DNA of 64,000 bases from JAVDCA01 sp035293985 (GTDB taxonomy: Bacteria; Pseudomonadota; Alphaproteobacteria; Rhizobiales; Xanthobacteraceae). Positions 41,961-50,747 of this stretch are shown here, one piece after another. The number at the start of each line of letters is the position of its first letter. Position 1 is the first letter of the stretch. The translations under genes were made by a program, and so were the position numbers. The stretch is from NCBI GenBank assembly GCA_035293985.1, contig DATGLS010000032.1:62001-126000 (forward strand), written 5' to 3'. A model generated the notes under the pieces. The model worked only from the letters and a program-made list of their open reading frames with translations, searched no databases and had not been told where the DNA came from.

Positions 41961-43181
41961 GTGAGTGACGCCATGCAGGACGCCAACGTTGCGGCTTCGG
42001 TCGAGCCTGTTTCCCTGCCTGGGTCGATGTCCCAGCGCGTCGATATGTACAACGAGAATGCCCTGAAGATCGGCCTGTTCGGCGCGAACTGCTCGTCCGC
42101 GCGCACCGCAACCCTGGTGCCGGAGCGCTGGCTCGCGACTTGGCCGGACTGTCTCGCGATGGCGCGCATCGCCGACGAGGCAGGCATCGACTTTCTTCTC
42201 CCCATCGGGCGGTGGAAGGGGTATGGGGGCGACAGCGACTTCCACGGCACCTCGCTCGAGACGGTGACCTGGGCCTGCGGCCTGCTCGCCGCCACCCGAC
42301 GGATCACGATCTTCGGCACCGTGCACGCGCCGCTGTTTCACCCTCTCATCGCAGCCAAGCAGATGGTCACGGCCGATCACATCGGCAACGGCCGCTTCGG
42401 TCTCAACCTGGTGGCGGGCTGGAACGAAGGCGAATTCCAGATGTTCGGCGTGCAGCAGCGCGAGCACGACGAGCGCTACGAGTTTGCGCAGGAATGGCTC
42501 GACGTGATCAAGCGCGCGTGGTCGGCACAGGAGTTCGACTTCGACGGGCGCTACTTCAAGCTCAGGGGCGTGCGCGCGAAGCCCGGACCGATCGGGGGGA
42601 CGCGCCCGATCATCATGAACGCCGGCTCGTCCGGTGCGGGACAGGCGTTCGCGATGCGCAACTGCGACGCCTTCTTCACCTCCACGGGCGGCGCGCGCCT
42701 TGCCGCCGCCGGTACCACGCAAGCCGTGGACGAGCAGCAGATTTTCGATCGCATCGTGAAGATGGTCAGCGACATCAAGGCCAATGGGCGCGCGTATGGG
42801 CGCGAGATCGAGGTCTACACCCAGGGCCAGGTGATCTGCCGGCCGACCCGGCGCGAGGCGCAGGAGTATCACCGCTACGCCAATGTCGAATGCGCGGACT
42901 GGAGCGCGATCGAGAAGATGATGGCGCTCAAGAACATCACGCCGCAGAACACGGGCGCAGACGAGTTCAAGGCCAAGCGCATGCTGCAGGCATCGAGCGG
43001 GATCGGCGGCTATCCCTTCGTCGGCTCGCCCGATGACATTGCGGCCGAGTTTGCCAACCACAGCCGCGCCGGGTTTCGCGGGCTCGCGGTGTCGTTCGTG
43101 AACTACCTCGAGGACGTGCCGTATTTCTGCGCCGAGGTGCTGCCGCGTCTGGCCAGGATGGGATTGCGGGCGAAGAGCTGA
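41961..43181 (+). CDS. LLM-class flavin-dependent oxidoreductase
   Basis: A 406-residue luciferase-like monooxygenase. Family blocks: KIGLFGANCSSARTATLVPE, DFLLPIGRWKGYGGDSDFHG, ATRRITIFGTVHAPLFHPLI and GRFGLNLVAGWNEGEFQMFG. Members use FMNH2 from a reductase to oxygenate sulfonates, pyrimidines (RutA) or other organics. GTG at 41961 with AGGGAG upstream is the best start. The next gene, 26 bp downstream, is a Bug/TTT receptor, so the pair may serve one substrate (inference). Confidence 0.85.
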   Translation: MSDAMQDANVAASVEPVSLPGSMSQRVDMYNENALKIGLFGANCSSARTATLVPERWLATWPDCLAMARIADEAGIDFLLPIGRWKGYGGDSDFHGTSLETVTWACGLLAATRRITIFGTVHAPLFHPLIAAKQMVTADHIGNGRFGLNLVAGWNEGEFQMFGVQQREHDERYEFAQEWLDVIKRAWSAQEFDFDGRYFKLRGVRAKPGPIGGTRPIIMNAGSSGAGQAFAMRNCDAFFTSTGGARLAAAGTTQAVDEQQIFDRIVKMVSDIKANGRAYGREIEVYTQGQVICRPTRREAQEYHRYANVECADWSAIEKMMALKNITPQNTGADEFKAKRMLQASSGIGGYPFVGSPDDIAAEFANHSRAGFRGLAVSFVNYLEDVPYFCAEVLPRLARMGLRAKS

Positions 43182-43207
43182 GCTCGATTTGCCGACAGGA
43201 GGACTTG

Positions 43208-44173
43208 ATGCCGCTCTTCGCCCTGCGCCCCCTGATTGCGCTCGCGATCGCGCTTTCCCTTCATTCGCGGGTGTCGGCGCAGGACCTGCCGAATGGCGTG
43301 ATCACCCTGGTAGTGGGCAACGCGCCCGGCGGCATCGTCGACGTGACGGCGCGCCTCTATGCCGATGTGCTCAGCCGCAATCTCGGTCGCACCGTGGTGG
43401 TCGAGAACCGCGCCGGGGCCGGGGGCGCGGCCGCAGCGATGACTGTGAAAAGCTCACCCCGGGATGGGCGCACCCTCCTGGTCTATTCGGGCACACAGAT
43501 TGCCGCCCTGCCGATCCTGCAGAAGGTCGCCTACGATCCGGTGAGGGATTTCGCGCCGATCGCGACGCTGTTCGATCTCTTGAACTTCATCGTGGTGCCG
43601 CCTGACAGTCCTGCCAACACCATTGCGGAGCTCATCGATCGTTGGAAACGAAGCCCGAATGGCCTTCGGGTCGGCGCGGCCGGGTTCGGCTCGCCCGCTC
43701 ACTTCAACAGCGTGATCCTGGCGCTCGACAACGCGCTGCCGATCACGATGGTGCAATACCGCGGCTCGGCCCCGTTGATGTCCGATCTGGTGACGTCACG
43801 CATCGACATGGCGATGGTCTCCTACATCGCGTCGCAGCCGTTCGTGCACAAGTTCAAGATCCTGGCCCAGGACGGGGCGACACGGTGGAGCGGCATGCCG
43901 GACGTGCCGACCATGGTCGAAATCGGTCAGCTCAGCCGGAAGACGAGCGGCTGGTATGCGGTCGCGGCGCCGGCCGGCACGCCTGAGGCGATCGTCGATC
44001 GCCTGAACAGCGAGTTCATCAAGGCGTCGCGAGAACCGCAGCTCGCAGCGCAACTGCAGAAGAACGGCGTTCTCACCAAGATCACGACGCCGGCGGAGCT
44101 CCAACAGCTCATGAAGACCGAAATCGAGATCGTCGGCCCGCTGGTGAAGTCGCTCGGGATGGTGCCCAATTGA
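43208..44173 (+). CDS. Tripartite tricarboxylate transporter (Bug family) substrate-binding protein
   Basis: A 321-residue periplasmic receptor with a Sec signal peptide (LIALAIALSLHSRVSA). Bug hallmarks: GVITLVVGNAPGGIVDVTAR, VVVENRAGAGGAAAAM, VAYDPVRDFAPIATLF, MVQYRGSAPLMSDLV and MPDVPTMVEIGQ. The ATG at 43208 follows AGGAGGAC. Second receptor of this family in the window; no TctA/TctB permease is near either. It probably shares a transcript with the LLM monooxygenase. Confidence 0.87.
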   Translation: MPLFALRPLIALAIALSLHSRVSAQDLPNGVITLVVGNAPGGIVDVTARLYADVLSRNLGRTVVVENRAGAGGAAAAMTVKSSPRDGRTLLVYSGTQIAALPILQKVAYDPVRDFAPIATLFDLLNFIVVPPDSPANTIAELIDRWKRSPNGLRVGAAGFGSPAHFNSVILALDNALPITMVQYRGSAPLMSDLVTSRIDMAMVSYIASQPFVHKFKILAQDGATRWSGMPDVPTMVEIGQLSRKTSGWYAVAAPAGTPEAIVDRLNSEFIKASREPQLAAQLQKNGVLTKITTPAELQQLMKTEIEIVGPLVKSLGMVPN

Positions 44174-44813
44174 ACCCCACTGGGGCGCATCCGGCCGCGC
44201 CGGAATAGTCCGAGGAAGTGGTAAGCCGGGCTCGATCCTGTCGCGCGCCCTGCCGGCCACGATGGGCAAAAACCTGAATAGCGGGGACAGATTGGATTGC
44301 GCTTGCGTTCCCGCCGGGAGGTGGTGCATGGCAGTAAGTGCAGAATGGCATTCGCGTCCGCAGCCCTACCGTTGCGGGCGCATCTTGTGTTTCAACTGCA
44401 GCCACCGCCATCTCGCCGCCTCGCAGCAACTGGCCGCAAGCGTTCGGCCGGATTTTTGACCGCCTCCATTGTTCTTTTTCATTGTATTTTCCATTGATCG
44501 CCATTGTTTTTGCGTCAGCGGTTTTCCCAAATTGGCGCAAGACCTTGCATTGTAATTGGCGGCATTTTTTCATTGCAGATCGATTGTATTTTTTCGATTG
44601 TATTTTTTTCGAAATTTTCGTCGGCGCCGTCACAGGAGCGTCACGAGTGCGAACGGCTTGCGACCGCCAGCCCGTTCGGCTGCAACTTTCGACCGGACCG
44701 CCCGGCGTGCCGGCGCCAGCGGGCCTGCAGCTTGCGCCCGGCGATGTGGCTGCCAGCGTCGACCGAGCACCGCCCTCGACAGCGCCGGCGAGCGCGAAGC
44801 ACGTTGCGATGGC
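44174..44813. other. 640-bp intergenic region containing an AT-rich repeat tract
   Basis: No gene could be supported. The middle (44460-44640) drops sharply in GC relative to the rest of the window and is described separately. Confidence 0.6.
44460..44640. repeat. AT-rich degenerate short repeats
   Basis: Read on the minus strand this tract is a run of A-blocks separated by ACAATCG or ACAATGG: AAAAAATACAATCG occurs twice in succession and related AAAATACAATG and AAGAACAATGG units follow. It looks like a degenerate microsatellite-like array or a foreign AT-rich insertion. H-NS-type proteins typically bind such DNA. Confidence 0.65.
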
Positions 44814-45305
44814 TCAATCCTTCTTGCTCAGCACGGCGACGAGCGAGTCCTTCTGCCCGGACCAGTGAATGTCGGCGATGCGCCAGCCGGCCGGCGTCTT
44901 GACGAGATCGAGCGTCACCACGGTGGGCTCCTTGTCGCCCACCGCGGTGAAGCGCGCCGTGCCGGTGGCACGATCGGCGCTCGCGCCGGGCGCGACCTTG
45001 AGCTCGATCTTGGTCGCCTCCCAGTCCTGCCCCCCGGTGAAGGGATCGAAGTCGAGGCGGCCGACCTCGTTGCGCTTCCTCGACTCGGCCATGTCCTTGG
45101 CGATCAGCTTGGTGACCGCCGGCGTGAAATAACGCGCCGCCTTCGCGGCCGAGCTGGTGTCGGTCGACTTGTTCGGCTTCTCGTAGGGCGCGTAGACGCT
45201 TTGCAGAAAAGCCTGCGCTCCGGGATCCTGGGCGCGGCTTGCCGGCGCGCAAAGTGCGGCGGCGAGCGCAAAGGCGACAACGGACATCAAGCGGAAATGG
45301 CGCAT
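44814..45305 (-). CDS. Exported DUF3828-like protein, tandem copy 1
   Basis: A 163-residue protein with a signal peptide (VVAFALAAALCAPASRA). The mature domain shows the DUF3828 pattern: AFLQSVYAPYEK, LDFDPFTGGQDWEATKI and VKTPAGWRIADIHW. About 120 of 163 residues are identical, without gaps, to the next gene at 45420, so they arose by tandem duplication. Role unknown; family members are periplasmic or lipoproteins. A weaker form of the shared promoter element lies upstream at 45344-45386. Confidence 0.82.
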   Translation of the reverse strand: MRHFRLMSVVAFALAAALCAPASRAQDPGAQAFLQSVYAPYEKPNKSTDTSSAAKAARYFTPAVTKLIAKDMAESRKRNEVGRLDFDPFTGGQDWEATKIELKVAPGASADRATGTARFTAVGDKEPTVVTLDLVKTPAGWRIADIHWSGQKDSLVAVLSKKD

Positions 45306-45343
45306 ACCGGGATTCCTCGGGACGAGAGACCATCCACGATGAG

Positions 45344-45386
45344 ACCTTAGCACGCCGAGGGTGCGCGCGGACAAGTTTGCGCCACC
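45344..45386 (-). promoter_or_regulatory. Weak candidate copy of the shared promoter element
   Basis: On the minus strand GGTGGCGCAAACTTGTCCG is followed by GCTAAGGT (45351-45344) after 16 bp instead of 19-21. The gene starts at 45305. Both the motif and the spacing deviate, so membership is doubtful. Confidence 0.35.
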
Positions 45387-45419
45387 GGACAGGCCGCGCG
45401 CTGGATGGGCCATGCCCGC

Positions 45420-45911
45420 TCAGTCCTTCTTGCTCAGCGCGGCGACGAGCGAGTCCTTGCGCCAGGACCAACGAATTTCTGCGATGCGCCAGCCGGCCGG
45501 CGTCTTGACGAGATCGAGCGTCACCACGGACGGCTCCCTATCGCCTTCCAAGGTGAAGCGCGCCGTGCCGGTGGCACGATCAGCACTGGCACCGGGCTCG
45601 ACCTTGACCGCGATCTTGGTCGCCTGCCAATCCTGGTCGCCGATGAAGGGATCGAAGTCGAGCCGGCCGACCCTGTTGCGCGCCTTCGCGTCGGCCAGGG
45701 CCTCGGCGATCAGGTTGGTGAGTGCCGGCACGAAACAGCGCGCCGCCTTCGCCTCCGAGCTGAGGTCGTTCCACCTGGCGGCCTTTTCATACGGCGCGTA
45801 GACGCTCCGCAGGAACGCCTGCGCGCCCGGATCCCGGGCGAGGCTTGCCGGCGCCCACAGCGCGGCGACGAGCGCAAGCGCAAAAATCGACATCAAGCGG
45901 AAATGACGCAT
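45420..45911 (-). CDS. Exported DUF3828-like protein, tandem copy 2
   Basis: A 163-residue paralogue of the preceding entry: identical MRHFRLMS start, signal peptide IFALALVAALWAPASLA, then AFLRSVYAPYEK, LDFDPFIGDQDWQATKI and VKTPAGWRIAEIRW. The differences cluster at residues ~44-78 (after APYEK), which may be the functional surface. The intergenic sequences differ from those of copy 1, with no shared motif upstream. It follows the MctP gene by ~80 bp on the same strand. Confidence 0.82.
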   Translation of the reverse strand: MRHFRLMSIFALALVAALWAPASLARDPGAQAFLRSVYAPYEKAARWNDLSSEAKAARCFVPALTNLIAEALADAKARNRVGRLDFDPFIGDQDWQATKIAVKVEPGASADRATGTARFTLEGDREPSVVTLDLVKTPAGWRIAEIRWSWRKDSLVAALSKKD

Positions 45912-45991
45912 ACCGGCAACCTTCGGGACCAGAGACCATCCGATAGCAGAACCATGCGAACGCATCGCCTGATGCTGTGCACCGGAAGCGG

Positions 45992-47533
45992 CTATGCCCG
46001 ATAGTCGGCCTCGACCGTCGCGTCGGCGCGCGTGGCGCTCGTCGCGTTGAAGACTGGGGTGAGCACGATGGCGACGAGGAGGTTGAGCACCACGGTGTAG
46101 AACGCCGTATAGCCCGGGAAGGCCCAGCCGCCGATGGCGAGCGGGAACGTCGGCGCGTAGTTCGCGATCACGGACATCACGGTGCCGACGACGATGCCGA
46201 CCGCCCAGCCGATCAGCAGCGCCCAGTCGTTGAACCAGCGCGTGTAGACGCCGAGCATCACCGCCGGCAGCGTCTGGATGATCCACACCCCGCCGAGCAG
46301 CTGCAGTTGGATGGCGTAGGTCGGCGACAGAAAGATGATGAAAAGGAGAGCGCCGAACTTGACGATCAGCGACACCCACTTCGCCATCTGCGCTTCCTGC
46401 CGGTCGGTCGGGTTGGGATTGATGAACTCGCGATGGATGTTGCGGGTGTAGAGGTTGGCGGCGGCGATCGACATGATCGCGGCCGGCACCAGCGCGCCGA
46501 TGCCGACCGCCGCGAACGCGATGCCGACGAACCACGAGGGGAAGCTGTGCAGCAGCAGCGCCGGCACCGCGAAGTTGTTGCCGAAGGCCTTGAAGCCCTC
46601 CGCGAACTCCGGCAACGGCCTGACGCCGGCCGCGATCGCGAAGAAGCCGAGCAAAGCGAGCAGCCCGAGCATCAGCGAATAGCCCGGCAGCAGCGCGGCA
46701 TTGCGGCGGATGGCGTGGCCGCTGCTCGCGCTCAGGATGCCGGTGATCGAGTGCGGATAGAGGAAGAGCGCGAGCGCCGAGCCGAGCGCGAGCGTCGCAT
46801 AGGCGCCATAGGCGCCCGTCGTGTGCGCGCCCGGGACGGCGAGGAGAACCTTGGCGGCCGGGACCGCGGCGAAGATCTTGCCGAAGCCGCCGAGCTGGAT
46901 CGGCACGACGATGACGGCCGCGAACGCCGTGACGTAGATCAGGATGTCCTTGACGATTGCGATCGAGGCCGGCGCGCGCAATCCGCTCGAGTACGTGAAG
47001 GCCGCGAGGATGATGAACGCGATGATCAGCGGCAGGTCGCCGACCCAGCCGGTCCCGATGATGCCGAGCCCGCCGATCACGACCTGCAGGCCGACGAGTT
47101 GCAGCGCGATGTAGGGCATGGTCGCGACGATGCCGGTGAGCGCTACGGCGAGCGCGAGCCAGCGATTGCCGAAGCGGGCGCGGACGAAATCGGAGGCCGT
47201 GATGAAATGATGCTTGTGGCAGACGCGCCAGAGCCGCGGAAAGGCGAGAAACAGAATCGGATAGATCACGACCGTGTAGGGCACCGCGAAGAACGCGACC
47301 GCGCCGGCGCCGAAGGCCAGCGCCGGCACGGCGACGAACGTATAGGCCGTATAGAGATCGCCGCCGATCAGGAACCAGGTGATCACGGTACCGAAGCGGC
47401 GTCCGCCCAGGCCCCATTCGTGCAGCTGGTCGAGATCGCCCTTGCGCCAATGGGCGGCCGCAAAGCCGAGGATGGTGATGAGGACGAACAGCGCGATGAA
47501 GATGATGAGGGCAGTCCAGTCGACGCTGTGCAC
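45992..47533 (-). CDS. mctP: Sodium:solute symporter family monocarboxylate permease, MctP-like
   Basis: A 513-residue inner-membrane protein of the SSS family with about thirteen hydrophobic segments. Blocks ADDA-type LGGRRFGTVITWFLIGGDLY, YTVVIYPILFLAFPRLWRVC and IGALVPAAIMSIAAANLYTR match MctP of Rhizobium leguminosarum, a high-affinity carrier of lactate, pyruvate and alanine. The upstream DUF3311 protein is its usual partner. Symbol given by similarity of family and gene pairing, not by experiment. Confidence 0.83.
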   Translation of the reverse strand: MHSVDWTALIIFIALFVLITILGFAAAHWRKGDLDQLHEWGLGGRRFGTVITWFLIGGDLYTAYTFVAVPALAFGAGAVAFFAVPYTVVIYPILFLAFPRLWRVCHKHHFITASDFVRARFGNRWLALAVALTGIVATMPYIALQLVGLQVVIGGLGIIGTGWVGDLPLIIAFIILAAFTYSSGLRAPASIAIVKDILIYVTAFAAVIVVPIQLGGFGKIFAAVPAAKVLLAVPGAHTTGAYGAYATLALGSALALFLYPHSITGILSASSGHAIRRNAALLPGYSLMLGLLALLGFFAIAAGVRPLPEFAEGFKAFGNNFAVPALLLHSFPSWFVGIAFAAVGIGALVPAAIMSIAAANLYTRNIHREFINPNPTDRQEAQMAKWVSLIVKFGALLFIIFLSPTYAIQLQLLGGVWIIQTLPAVMLGVYTRWFNDWALLIGWAVGIVVGTVMSVIANYAPTFPLAIGGWAFPGYTAFYTVVLNLLVAIVLTPVFNATSATRADATVEADYRA

Positions 47534-47584
47534 GGAAGCCTCCCCGTCCTCTCTCCCCTTTGTGCGGCTGCGGGCGTGACCCGC

Positions 47585-47800
47585 TCAATCGTCAGTGGCG
47601 AAATACACGATCGCGGTCAGGATCGCGCCGATGATCACCCAGGCGAGCTGATACCAGTAGAAGAACGGCAAGCCGATCCACGCCGGCTCGATCTTGTTGT
47701 AGAAAGGCGGCCACAACACCGCGACGAATTGGGCCAGGAAAAGCAGGTACCACCAGCTCCAGCCGCTGCGCCTCTCGCTTCCGCCGTTCGTGTTGCTCAT
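47585..47800 (-). CDS. DUF3311 small membrane protein, partner of MctP
   Basis: A 71-residue protein with two membrane segments (WWYLLFLAQFVAVLWPPFYN and YQLAWVIIGAILTAIVYFA). The PPFYN...P.W.GLPFFYWYQL signature is DUF3311, whose genes almost always precede a sodium:solute symporter gene; here MctP starts 51 bp downstream. It is thought to aid assembly or activity of the permease. The ATG at 47800 was chosen as the conserved family start. Confidence 0.85.
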   Translation of the reverse strand: MSNTNGGSERRSGWSWWYLLFLAQFVAVLWPPFYNKIEPAWIGLPFFYWYQLAWVIIGAILTAIVYFATDD

Positions 47801-47993
47801 CGTTCGAGCTCGCGCGCCGATTTGGTTCGGCAAACACGTCTGTGAAGATACGCTCAATCTCGCTCAAACTTCGAATGGACACAACCTCTCTGGGCCAAAT
47901 GCTGCGATGCACACTTATTGCGGTGCAAACGCCGCGACGGCCGGGATCGCGGCGCACGCATTTCCCACTCGCTTCGGCACACAAGTGCCGTCA

Positions 47994-48284
47994 TCAGCGC
48001 CTGATCGGGCCGCTCGCATGTGAATGCGGGTCACCCAGGGTCAGCCCGTAGCGGATCGCATAGACGTCATCTGGATGGCAGCAACCAGGTTCCGGCGAGA
48101 CGCCGATGATCGCGGGGCCGCTCGACTCAGCGGGATGCAGCCAACGCGTCTCGATGATGATTGGGCCCGATAGCGGGACGCCGAGGCCGACGTCCGCCAG
48201 CGCGGCCGCGTTCAATGACGACGGCGAAAATGCTGCCGCCAGGCAGGCCGCACCTGCGGCTGCGCACAAGATCGCCCGGCTCAT
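47994..48284 (-). CDS. Small exported protein, hypothetical
   Basis: A 96-residue protein with a signal peptide (AILCAAAGAACLAAAFSPSS). The mature part has IIIETRWLHPAESSGPAI and a CCHPDD motif, which might bind metal, but no family is recognised. ATG 48284 was chosen for the signal peptide. It lies between MctP/DUF3311 and a Crp-type regulator, with ~100 bp on the upstream side. Confidence 0.6.
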   Translation of the reverse strand: MSRAILCAAAGAACLAAAFSPSSLNAAALADVGLGVPLSGPIIIETRWLHPAESSGPAIIGVSPEPGCCHPDDVYAIRYGLTLGDPHSHASGPIRR

Positions 48285-48389
48285 GGTCCTGACCCTCTGT
48301 TGCCGCCCCCGACACGCATCCAACGTGTGTTGATGGCGCCAGTTCCCGGCCCGGCGCGTGCAGCAGAAAGGTCCTCGGCTCAGGCCCTC

Positions 48390-49133
48390 CTAGTCTGGAT
48401 AGACGCCGCGTAGCACGTCCTCGAAGTGCATCTTCACCAGCTCGTTGCACGGGCAGGAGATCGCCTTCAGCGCCGCGTGGTCGCGCACCATCAGCGAGCC
48501 GCGGCGCGTCTGGACGATCCCTTGCGCGCGAAAGCTCTGCAGCACCCGGGTCGTGTGGCTGCGCCCGGCGCCGAGCATGGCGGCAAGCTCCTCATGGGTG
48601 AACGGCACGACCTCGTCGCCGGTGCGCTCGGTCGCCGCGATGATCCATTTCGCGGCGCGTTGCTCGGTCGAGTGGATCGCATTGCAGGCGGTGGTCTGGA
48701 AAATCTGCGCCAGCAGGCAGTCGGCATAGCGCGCGAAGTAGTGGCGCAGCGCGGTCGATTGCATTTTGGCGGCCTCGAGGTCGGCGACCTTGAGGCGGAT
48801 GAAATCGCCGCCGAACTTGACGACGATTCGCGTATAGGCCGGGAGGTTCCCCTGGCTGACGATGCCGCCCACCGCGCCCTCGCGGCCGACCAGCACCGTC
48901 TCGACGTCACGCCCGTCCTCGCCGGCGACGAGAAAAGACACCATGCTCGGCCCACAGGGAAAATGCACCACCTCGACATTTTCACCCGGATTGTAGAGGA
49001 CGTCGTTGGCGGTAGCCTGGCAAACCAACAGATGCGGCGCGATCAGAGCGTAGTCCGGTCGCCGGAGCCCCCGCAGCAGATTGTTGTTCGGCCGCATCTC
49101 GTCCGTCTGGTCCGGCGAAAACGTCTCGACCAT
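48390..49133 (-). CDS. Crp/Fnr family transcriptional regulator
   Basis: A 247-residue protein with an N-terminal cupin-like cNMP-binding fold (ANDVLYNPGENVEVVHFPCG, TVLVGREGAVGG) and a C-terminal HTH_Crp domain (FTHEELAAMLGAGRSHTTRV, LQSFRAQGIVQTRRGSLMV). The cAMP-contact residues of Crp and the N-terminal Fe-S cysteines of Fnr are absent, so the signal is unknown. Starts at 49133 and 49097 are both possible. It is divergent from a small hypothetical gene at 49308. Confidence 0.83.
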   Translation of the reverse strand: MVETFSPDQTDEMRPNNNLLRGLRRPDYALIAPHLLVCQATANDVLYNPGENVEVVHFPCGPSMVSFLVAGEDGRDVETVLVGREGAVGGIVSQGNLPAYTRIVVKFGGDFIRLKVADLEAAKMQSTALRHYFARYADCLLAQIFQTTACNAIHSTEQRAAKWIIAATERTGDEVVPFTHEELAAMLGAGRSHTTRVLQSFRAQGIVQTRRGSLMVRDHAALKAISCPCNELVKMHFEDVLRGVYPD

Positions 49134-49307
49134 CTATCGCTCCACGCCACCCCAACGGGGGGTCCAGCGGTCAGTTGTGTGCATAACAGCACAGACAGCA
49201 AAGGCGCTGCGGTGCTTGACTTGGCACGCGGTCTTACACCGCGCTGGCGGGGGCGCCAACACCTGCGACGTGCGCGTCTGACCGGTGCTTATCACGGGGT
49301 CTAACCG

Positions 49308-49532
49308 TTGCCGATAACACCCTTCCTGAAATCTCGGATGTTCGATCCCGAGGTCGCAAAGGCTATGGGCCTCGCGTTCGAGAAGGCCTGCCACTCGCTG
49401 GGCCTCGCGCTGACCAGCGATCCGGCGACCGAAGCTGTCGCCAAGGTGATCATCGAGCTGGCGGACGCCGGCGAGCGCGATTCGGAGCTGCTCTATCAAC
49501 GCACGGTCGCGCACTTCGGCAAGAAAAGTTGA
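49308..49532 (+). CDS. Small hypothetical protein
   Basis: A 74-residue, mostly helical protein, with the pattern MFDPEVAKAMGLAFEKACHS, then AVAKVIIELADAGERD. Short alphaproteobacterial proteins with FDPE...AFxxAC...IIELA are common beside regulators and enzymes but lack a function. The start may be the TTG at 49308 or the ATG at 49338; the former gives the family-like MPITPFL beginning. Confidence 0.7.
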   Translation: MPITPFLKSRMFDPEVAKAMGLAFEKACHSLGLALTSDPATEAVAKVIIELADAGERDSELLYQRTVAHFGKKS

Positions 49533-49549
49533 CGTGAGCCGACGCTGAG

Positions 49550-50257
49550 TCAGATCGCCGACTCGATCAGGATCTCGCACAGGCGCTCCGGCGCGTCGAC
49601 CATCACGCCATGGCCGCACGCGACCTCATAGGTGCGCCAGGCGCGGTCGGACCTCGCCGACGAGAGGGCCCGATCGAAGCCAGGATTGGCGTAAGACGCG
49701 GCGCGGATATAGGCCTTGCGCGGCACCCGGGCGACGGCACCCGTGAGCGCGATCTTGTCGGTGAAAGTCGCAATCGGCTGCGGCACGCAGAGGCGATCGA
49801 CCCAGCCGCGGTCGGCCGGGTTGACGCCGAATGCCTCGGCGGGACGCGGCGCAACGCCGAGGTCGCCCTGCGCGAGCGCGGCGGCGACCGCCTCGCGCAC
49901 CGCCGCGCCGGTCAAGTCCTGCACGGCTTCGCCGTCGCGCGGCACGAAGGCATCGAGGAAGACGATCGAGCGCAACGCGGTGCCCATCTGCTCGGCGACG
50001 CCCGAGATGATCATCCCGCCATAGGAATGGCCGCACAGCACCACGTCGGCAAGCTCTTCCCACTTGAGCACGTTGACGACGTCGGCGATGTGCGTCTCGA
50101 GGTCGATGCCGGCGCGCATGAGGTGCGCGCGCTCGCCGAGCCCGGTCAGCGTCGGCGTGAAGACCACGTGACCGGCGCCACGCAGGCGATCGGCGACGCG
50201 TCGCCAGCACCAGCCGCCATGCCAGGCGCCATGGACCAGGACGAAGGTGCAAGGCAT
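49550..50257 (-). CDS. Alpha/beta hydrolase
   Basis: A 235-residue serine hydrolase. The oxyanion strand is FVLVHGAWHGGWCWRRVADR, the nucleophile elbow GHSYGG, the acid region FLDAFVPRDGE and the catalytic histidine in VACGHGVMVD near the end. This is the EstC/salicylate-esterase-like group of small esterases. It is cytosolic, and no neighbour gives away the substrate. Confidence 0.83.
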   Translation of the reverse strand: MPCTFVLVHGAWHGGWCWRRVADRLRGAGHVVFTPTLTGLGERAHLMRAGIDLETHIADVVNVLKWEELADVVLCGHSYGGMIISGVAEQMGTALRSIVFLDAFVPRDGEAVQDLTGAAVREAVAAALAQGDLGVAPRPAEAFGVNPADRGWVDRLCVPQPIATFTDKIALTGAVARVPRKAYIRAASYANPGFDRALSSARSDRAWRTYEVACGHGVMVDAPERLCEILIESAI

Positions 50258-50520
50258 CAACGATCCCCTGTGGCGTGTTTGGCGCAGTCCGTCACGTCGC
50301 CGCGCGCGCCGTCACGGCATCATCCAGGCGACCACTTTATCCCGATCGACGAGCAGGTGTACCAGGGCCCCAGCGCGTGCGGGCCGATGAAGATGAGAAA
50401 CATCCATTCGACAGCCGCCGAGAATGGACGGGCTCTCCGCGCGATCCGCGCCGAGCCGTTGACGGAGTTGCGGACGTGGCCGCTCTCCTGTATGGCGCAA
50501 AGATCGGTGGACACTCCGCC

Positions 50521-50691
50521 GTGAAAACCGATCTGCGGACCCAGGCCATGATGGTCATTGCCCTCGGACTGATCCCCGGCCTTCTGCTCGGCTGGATCGC
50601 ATTCTGCGTCGCCGAGATTTCGGCGGCTCATCCCGAGATCGCCAAACGCCGCGGCTGCCGCGGCGGTGCCTGCCGGACCGCGAAAGAGTAA
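50521..50691 (+). CDS. Possible small single-pass membrane protein
   Basis: A 56-codon frame from GTG 50521 with one hydrophobic segment (MMVIALGLIPGLLLGWIAFC) and a basic cysteine-containing tail (RRGCRGGACRTAKE). The ribosome site is weak and no homologue was recognised, so the call rests on composition alone. The other ~260 bp between 50258 and 50520 contain nothing convincing. Confidence 0.35.
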   Translation: MKTDLRTQAMMVIALGLIPGLLLGWIAFCVAEISAAHPEIAKRRGCRGGACRTAKE

Positions 50692-50724
50692 AACCCACGC
50701 GCGGCGCGGGGCCGCACGCGGGTT
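50689..50724 (-). terminator. Terminator hairpin, possibly bidirectional
   Basis: A long GC stem (AACCC..CGCG against CGCGGGTT, 50692-50724) lies 24 bp past the stop of the LTXXQ-type gene at 50748. On the minus strand it is followed by TTTTAC. Confidence 0.6.
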
Positions 50725-50747
50725 CTGTTCAAAAGAGATTTTTTCGA

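Noticed and set aside
50320..50425. Leftward frame with EWMFLIFIGPHALGPWYTC as a small membrane protein
   Set aside because: It is short, has no start with a ribosome site and no recognised homologue.
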